A DNA stretch of 10,416 nt from an uncultured bacterium. Its GTDB lineage: Bacteria; Krumholzibacteriota; Krumholzibacteriia; LZORAL124-64-63. The stretch's first letter is position 1. Each line of letters opens with the position of its first letter. Position numbers and translations under genes: made by a program. The notes under the pieces were generated by a model. The model saw only the letters and a program-made list of their open reading frames with translations. It made no database searches and was not told the DNA's origin. This document shows positions 6,387 through 10,416 of this stretch, in pieces. The stretch is taken from NCBI GenBank assembly GCA_903847545.1, contig CAINDZ010000011.1:1-10416 (forward strand), in the 5' to 3' direction.

Positions 6387-8483
6387 ATGGACCGCCGCCG
6401 CCCCCTGCCGTCCCGCCGCCGCCGGCCCCTGGGGCCCGTGCTGGGCACCCTGCTGGCCCTGCTGGGGGCCGCCGGCCTGCCGTCGGGCGCCGCCGGCGAT
6501 CCCCTGTGCCCGCTGGCGCCGTTGCCGACGGGTGTGGCCTGGTCGAATCAATACGTGACCCAGCAGCACCGCGTGCGCGAGGCCGAGGCCAAGGCGCGCG
6601 CGGGGATGCGCATGCAGAAGGCCGCGGCCTCGCGGGACAAGGCCGCGGCCAAGGCGATGGAGGACTACGACGTCAACTACTACCGGCTGGCGATCGACCT
6701 GAACACCACCGCGCGCATCCTGACCGGGACGACGACCGTCGAGGCCACCGTGACCGGCCCCTCGCTGGCGCAGCTGGGTCTGGACTTCGGCAGCCAGTGC
6801 ACGGCGACCGCCGCGCGCGCGGGCGGTTCGGTCGCCACGCTCGCGGCCGCCACGTTCTCGGCCGACATGGGCGTGCTCACGGTGAACCTCGACCGCACCT
6901 ACGCCACCGGCGAGAAGGTCACCGTCCAGGTCGACTACGCGGGCAATCCCACCAGCGACTACTTCGGCTGGAATTCCTACGGCGGGCAGATGCTGGTGTG
7001 GAGCCTGAGCGAACCCTACGGCGCGCGCATCTGGTGGCCGTGCAAGGACGTCTGCACCGACAAGGCCGACTCGGTGGACATCGACATCACCGTGCCCTCG
7101 ACCATGACCGCCGTCAGCAACGGCACGCTGGCCGCGGTGACCGTGCCGGCGACGGGCCGCAAGACCTTCCACTGGCAGGAGCGGTACCCGATCGCCCCGT
7201 ACCTGGTCTCGCTCGCCGTGCATCCGTACTCCGTGGTCAACGACACCTACAACACCCTGGCCGGCGGCACGATGCCCGTCACGCACTACGTGGTGCCCTC
7301 GGAGCTGGCGGCGGCCACGACGGGGTTCGCGTCCACGCCGGCGATGATCGCCGCCTTCGCGGGCGTGTTCGGCGAGTACCCGTTCGTGAACGAGAAGTAC
7401 GGCCACGCCCAGTTCCCCTGGGGCGGTGGCATGGAACACCAGACCTGCACCAGCATCTACTACGGCGCCTACGACGAGGGCATCGTCTCGCACGAGCTGG
7501 GCCACCAGTGGTTCGGCGACCTCATCACCTGCGCCGACTTCGGGCACATCTGGCTGAACGAGGGCTTCGCGACCTGGCTGGAGGCGGTCTGGAAGGAGCA
7601 GCATTACGGCTTCGCCGCCTACAAGGCGGAGATGGCCGGCGCGCGCTATACCGGGGCGGGGACGATCTTCGTGGAGGACCCGACCAACTTCAACGACATC
7701 TTCAACTACTCGCTCTCGTACCTGAAGGCCAGCTGGGTGCCTCACATGCTGCGCCACGTGCTGGGCGATGCCACGTTCTTCGCGGGCCTGCAGGCCTACC
7801 GAGCGCAGTACGGCTACGGCAGCGCCACGACCGAACAGTTCCGGGCCGTGATGGAGGCCGCGAGCGGCCGCGACCTGTCGGCCTTCTTCCAGCAGTGGAT
7901 CTACGGGCAGTACACGCCGCGCTACGACTACGCGTGGAAGTCCGAGGCCACGGAGTCCGGCTGGCGCGTGCGCCTGCGCATCACGCAATCGCAGGTGAAC
8001 ACCGGCCTGTTCACGATGCCCCTCGACGTGCAGGTGACGACCGCGGCGGGCACGCAGGTGTTCGTCGTCGACAACAGCCAGGCCACGCAGTGGTACGCGT
8101 TCGACGTCGCGGCGGCGCCGACCGCGGTCACGCTCGACCCCGACGACTGGGTGCTGTGCACCAAGCGCTTCCAGAACGCCAGCGACGTGCCGGCGGCCGC
8201 CGCGGGCGTGGCTCGCCTCGTGGGTGCGGCGCCGAACCCGTTCAATCCCAACACCACCGTGCGCTTCAGCCTGCCGCGCGCGGCCGCGGCGCGCCTCGAG
8301 CTGTTCGACGCCGCCGGCCGGCTCGTGGCGGTGCTTGCCGACGGCGCCTTCGAGGCCGGCGACCACGGCGCGGCCTGGGACGGCCGCGACCGCGGGGGGC
8401 GCGACGCGGCCTCGGGCACGTACTACGCGCGCCTGACGGTCGAGGGCCGGGCCAGCACGACGGCGCTGGCCCTGGTGCGCTGA
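6387..8483 (+). CDS. secreted M1-family zinc aminopeptidase with C-terminal FlgD-like/T9SS-type domain
   Basis: 698 residues. Signal peptide: an Arg-rich start, a hydrophobic stretch (about 15-32), and probable cleavage after the AAG near 35-38. An Ala/Lys-rich helix (about 55-90) leads into the M1 N-terminal beta domain. Catalytic domain: GGGMEH at 346-351 (the GxMEN exopeptidase motif, with His for Asn), HELGH at 369-373, and third zinc ligand E392 in WLNEGF, giving HExxH-x18-E; the likely transition-state tyrosine is Y445. Residues 615-698 form a separate domain opening A-P-N-P-F-N-P-N-T and containing WDGRD and SGTYYARL, as in FlgD-like/type IX sorting domains. Known: M1 enzymes remove N-terminal amino acids from peptides. 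Inferred: an exported or surface-anchored peptide-degrading enzyme. The start has GGAG six bases upstream. The EamA gene overlaps the stop by one base (TGATG). Confidence 0.92.
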   Translation: MDRRRPLPSRRRRPLGPVLGTLLALLGAAGLPSGAAGDPLCPLAPLPTGVAWSNQYVTQQHRVREAEAKARAGMRMQKAAASRDKAAAKAMEDYDVNYYRLAIDLNTTARILTGTTTVEATVTGPSLAQLGLDFGSQCTATAARAGGSVATLAAATFSADMGVLTVNLDRTYATGEKVTVQVDYAGNPTSDYFGWNSYGGQMLVWSLSEPYGARIWWPCKDVCTDKADSVDIDITVPSTMTAVSNGTLAAVTVPATGRKTFHWQERYPIAPYLVSLAVHPYSVVNDTYNTLAGGTMPVTHYVVPSELAAATTGFASTPAMIAAFAGVFGEYPFVNEKYGHAQFPWGGGMEHQTCTSIYYGAYDEGIVSHELGHQWFGDLITCADFGHIWLNEGFATWLEAVWKEQHYGFAAYKAEMAGARYTGAGTIFVEDPTNFNDIFNYSLSYLKASWVPHMLRHVLGDATFFAGLQAYRAQYGYGSATTEQFRAVMEAASGRDLSAFFQQWIYGQYTPRYDYAWKSEATESGWRVRLRITQSQVNTGLFTMPLDVQVTTAAGTQVFVVDNSQATQWYAFDVAAAPTAVTLDPDDWVLCTKRFQNASDVPAAAAGVARLVGAAPNPFNPNTTVRFSLPRAAAARLELFDAAGRLVAVLADGAFEAGDHGAAWDGRDRGGRDAASGTYYARLTVEGRASTTALALVR

Positions 8484-9364
8484 TGGCGGCGCTGCTGGCG
8501 GCCTCGCTGCTGTGGGCGTTCTCCTTCGGCCTGATCAAGGGCGAGTTGGCGGGACTGTCGCCGGTGGCGGTGGCGGCCGGGCGGCTGGCCATCGCGGCGC
8601 TGGTCTTCCTGCCGCTGGCCGGCCGCGGCGTCCGGCCGGGGCGCGCGCGCCTGGAAGCGGCCGCGCTGGGCGCCGTGCAGTTCGGCCTGATGTACGTGCT
8701 CTATGTGGCCTCGTTCCGCTGGCTGGCCGCCTGGGTCGTCGCGCTGCTGACCATCTTCACCCCGCTGTTCGTCGTCCTGCTGGCCGAGGGGCCCGGCGGT
8801 CGCCTGCGCTGGCGCAGCCTGGCGGCCGTGCTGCTGGCCATCGGCGGCGCCGCCTTGGTGGCCGCGCGCGGGGGCGAGGGCGGCGCGACCTGGCCGGGCG
8901 TCGTCCTGCTGCAGGGCTCGAACCTGTGCTTCGCGATCGGGCAGGTACGGTACGGCGCGCTGCGGCGGCGGTGGGCGTCGCCCGATGCGGGCCTGGTGGC
9001 GTGGATGTACGCGGGGGCGGCCGTCGTCACCGCCGCCGCGCTGCCGCTGGCGCCCGTGTTCGGCACGCCGGCGTTCGCGGGCTGGACGGCGCGCCCGCTG
9101 CTGGTGCTGCTGTACCTGGGCCTGTTGCCCACCGCGCTGGGGTTCTGGCTGTGGAACCGCGGGGCGGCGCGCGTCCCGGCCGGCTTCCTGGCCGCCGCGA
9201 ACAACCTGAAGGTGCCCCTGGCGGTGGTCGTGTCGTGGCTGGTGTTCCACGAGAAGGCGGCCGACGTGCGCGGCCTGGCCGGGTTGGCGCTGCTGGCCGG
9301 CGCGCTGGTCCTGGCCGGGCGCGGGGGGCATGTCCCGCTGGAGAAGGAACCGCCGGTCGCCTGA
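8483..9364 (+). CDS. EamA/DMT-superfamily transporter
   Basis: 293 residues, very hydrophobic, with about ten membrane segments in two homologous EamA repeats (about 1-133 and 139-285). Repeat 1 opens LLAASLLWAFSFGLIKGELA. Repeat 2 includes WPGVVLLQGSNLCFAIGQV and ends with A-A-N-N-L-K-V-P-L-A-V-V-V-S-W-L-V-F-H-E-K, the E of the last pattern being typical of the family. Known: these carriers in the inner membrane move amino acids, nucleosides or other metabolites, often outward; the substrate cannot be predicted. ATG 8483 shares its A with the TGA of the peptidase gene, which points to translational coupling. Longer in-frame reading upstream is antisense-free shadow of the peptidase gene. Stop at 9362-9364 lies inside a hairpin (9360-9383). 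Confidence 0.9.
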   Translation: MAALLAASLLWAFSFGLIKGELAGLSPVAVAAGRLAIAALVFLPLAGRGVRPGRARLEAAALGAVQFGLMYVLYVASFRWLAAWVVALLTIFTPLFVVLLAEGPGGRLRWRSLAAVLLAIGGAALVAARGGEGGATWPGVVLLQGSNLCFAIGQVRYGALRRRWASPDAGLVAWMYAGAAVVTAAALPLAPVFGTPAFAGWTARPLLVLLYLGLLPTALGFWLWNRGAARVPAGFLAAANNLKVPLAVVVSWLVFHEKAADVRGLAGLALLAGALVLAGRGGHVPLEKEPPVA

Positions 9365-9383
9365 CCAGCCTTCGGTTGTCAGG
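9360..9383 (+). terminator. hairpin at the end of the EamA gene, possible terminator
   Basis: CCTGAC (9360-9365, including the stop codon) pairs perfectly with GTCAGG (9378-9383), and AGCC/GGTT can extend the stem across one bulged C. No T-run follows, so intrinsic termination is uncertain. It overlaps the -35 box of the next promoter. Confidence 0.35.
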
Positions 9384-9405
9384 CGGGCGCCCGCGCCTCT
9401 AGAAT
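9376..9405 (+). promoter_or_regulatory. candidate sigma-70 promoter for the RluA-type gene
   Basis: TTGTCA (9376-9381) and TAGAAT (9400-9405) are 18 bases apart; both differ from consensus at one or two positions. The spacer contains a perfect 12-bp palindrome, GCGGGCGCCCGC (9383-9394). The leader would be about 20 nt. The -10 overlaps an upstream in-frame ATG (9404), which argues against that ATG as the start. Confidence 0.5.
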
Positions 9406-9430
9406 GGGGCTCGCCCACCGGGAGACGCCG

Positions 9431-10123
9431 ATGCCGCTGCAAGTCATCTTCGAGGACAACCACCTGCTGGCCGTCGCCAAGCCGGCGGGCCTGCTCGTGC
9501 AGGGCGACGCCAGCGGCGATGCGTCCCTGGTCGACGAGGCGCGCGCCTACCTGAAGGCGATGTTCGACAAGCCCGGCAACGCCTACGTGGGCCTGGTGCA
9601 CCGGTTGGACCGCAACGTCACCGGCGTCGTGCTGCTGGCCCGCACGTCGAAGGCCGCCTCGCGCCTGTCGGCGGCATTCCGCGACGACGCCGTGGACAAG
9701 CGCTATCTTGCCGTCTGTGCGGGGACGCCCGGACCTGCGGCCGGCGAGCTGCGCCACTGGCTGGCGGCCAAGGGCGATGCCGACGGGGTCACGCGCTGCG
9801 CCGGGGCGCCATTCGCGGGCGCCCGCGAGGCCGTCCTGGAATACCGCGTGCTGGAGGCGGGACCGGGCTTCAGCCTGGTCGAGGTGCGGCCGATCACGGG
9901 CCGTCGCCACCAGATCCGCGCCCAGCTGGCCCGCGCGGGGCACCCGCTGCTGGGCGACGTCAAGTACGGCAGCGCGCGCCGGCTGCCCGACCACCGCGTG
10001 GCGCTGCATGCGCTCCGCCTGACCGTGCCGCACCCGGTGGGCGGCAGCCCGCTGGAACTGGAATGTCCCCTGCCCGCGGACTGGCCGTGGCCCGTGCCGC
10101 CCGCCCGCCCGGAGGATCGATGA
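9431..10123 (+). CDS. RluA-family RNA pseudouridine synthase (no S4 domain)
   Basis: 230 residues. Visible: the opening V-I-F-E-D-N-H-L-L-A-V-A-K-P-A-G-L-L-V, then VHRLDRNVTG with the catalytic aspartate D60, and RPITGRRHQIRAQLARAGHP with LLGDVKYG following, in the order of RluA/TruC-type enzymes. Known: they convert specific uridines in rRNA or tRNA to pseudouridine through the catalytic Asp. It lacks the N-terminal S4 RNA-binding domain of RluC/RluD, so it belongs to the short subclass (RluA, TruC-like); the target RNA cannot be assigned. Start: ATG 9431 has GGGAG six bases upstream and starts the family homology; the in-frame ATG at 9404 falls in the -10 box. Its stop overlaps the next start by four bases (ATGA), so the thioredoxin-like gene is likely co-transcribed. 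Confidence 0.92.
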   Translation: MPLQVIFEDNHLLAVAKPAGLLVQGDASGDASLVDEARAYLKAMFDKPGNAYVGLVHRLDRNVTGVVLLARTSKAASRLSAAFRDDAVDKRYLAVCAGTPGPAAGELRHWLAAKGDADGVTRCAGAPFAGAREAVLEYRVLEAGPGFSLVEVRPITGRRHQIRAQLARAGHPLLGDVKYGSARRLPDHRVALHALRLTVPHPVGGSPLELECPLPADWPWPVPPARPEDR

Positions 10124-10416
10124 ACATCGCCGCCCGCGTCACGGCCGGCCTGGCCCTCGTGCTGTCGCTATCGTCGGTCGTGCCCGTGCCGGCCGGCGAG
10201 CCGGCCGACTTTCCCCTGTCCTCCCCCGCCACCGCGCCCGCCGCCAAGCCGGGCGACCCGCCGCCGGTCGCCTGGCGCACGTTCCGCGAGGCCAAGGCCG
10301 AGGCCCGCCACCTCGACCGCCCCGTGCTCGTGTTCTTCAGCGCGGCGTGGAAGGCCTCGTCGGTGCGCCTGGACCGCGAGACGTGGAGCGACCCCGCGGT
10401 GCGGCGCTACATCGAC
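10120..10416 (+). CDS. exported thioredoxin-fold protein lacking the CxxC cysteines (partial)
   Basis: The first 99 residues are present; the gene continues past the right edge. The start ATG overlaps the previous stop as ATGA, with GGAGG four bases upstream. A signal peptide is visible: a short start with R6, hydrophobic TAGLALVLSLSSVV (about 8-21), and a probable cut near VPAG-E (23-27). A Pro/Ala-rich linker follows, then RPVLVFFSAAWKASSVRLDR and ETWSDPAVRRYID (67-99). That matches the start of thioredoxin_7/DUF255-like domains, which read W-C-x-x-C-K-x-L/M-D-R-E-T-F. Here W77 is kept but both cysteines are replaced (K78-A-S-S81). It is therefore probably not a disulfide oxidoreductase at this site; it may bind a partner or ligand using the fold. 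The C-terminal part is unknown. Confidence 0.78.
   Translation, partial: MNIAARVTAGLALVLSLSSVVPVPAGEPADFPLSSPATAPAAKPGDPPPVAWRTFREAKAEARHLDRPVLVFFSAAWKASSVRLDRETWSDPAVRRYID

Noticed and set aside
6293..8482. Upstream in-frame extension of the EamA frame through the whole peptidase gene
   Set aside because: It is the out-of-frame shadow of the M1 peptidase; transporter homology begins at 8483 with a coupled start.
9404..9430. Alternative ATG start for the RluA-type gene
   Set aside because: It overlaps the likely -10 box and has no ribosome binding site, whereas 9431 has GGGAG at good spacing.
8423..10033. Long minus-strand open frame (536 codons) opposite the EamA and RluA-type genes
   Set aside because: It overlaps two well-supported genes and has Arg/Gln/Ala-rich low-complexity content with no motifs.

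Overview
The window is very GC-rich DNA, about 10.4 kb long, with tightly packed bacterial genes, strong GGAGG-type ribosome binding sites and several overlapping stop/start codons. The organism cannot be named from the sequence. The secreted M1 peptidase carries a C-terminal FlgD-like/type IX-style domain (N-P-F-N-P-N-T at its start, W-D-G-R-D and S-G-T-Y-Y later). Together with the high GC content, this suggests a high-GC lineage in or near the FCB group, such as an Eisenbacteria-, Krumholzibacteria- or Latescibacteria-like uncultured bacterium. That placement is an inference. I see no RNA genes, insertion sequences, CRISPR arrays or phage genes.

Layout. On the minus strand, reading from 3345 down to 1: an ElbB-like DJ-1/PfpI protein; an orphan ParA-type ATPase with an unusual acidic, aromatic tail; a threonine-dehydrogenase-like zinc dehydrogenase that starts at TTG; and the first 23 codons of a SelW/Rdx-family protein cut by the window edge. 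On the plus strand, 3589-4065 encodes a stand-alone two-ACT-domain protein. It faces a minus-strand pair, an FmdB-type zinc-ribbon protein followed by a TGS-containing uridine-kinase-like nucleoside kinase (6124 down to 4091). From 6387 rightward on the plus strand come the secreted M1 aminopeptidase, an EamA transporter overlapping it by one base, an RluA-type pseudouridine synthase, and the start of an exported thioredoxin-fold protein cut by the right edge.

The most notable point is at the left edge. The SelW/Rdx frame contains an in-frame UGA exactly where the family has the second residue of its CxxC/CxxU motif. The family pattern continues after it, and a hairpin with a GGUCU loop lies at a suitable distance downstream. 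This is a probable selenoprotein that standard gene callers would miss. Other points worth a look are the ParA tail, the loss of both cysteines from the thioredoxin-like active site, and possible alternative RNA folds in the leader of the ACT protein.

How the genes may work together (inference): the peptidase and EamA transporter are probably co-transcribed and could link breakdown of extracellular peptides to movement of small metabolites. The dehydrogenase and SelW protein are 13 bp apart and could share a redox context. The rest looks like housekeeping functions. No stretch over 300 bases lacks a gene. The two largest gaps are the divergent spacers 3346-3588 and 6125-6386. The first holds a candidate promoter in each direction; the second holds one candidate promoter toward the peptidase, a 10-bp palindrome and GC-rich hairpins, and I see no convincing promoter toward the FmdB gene.
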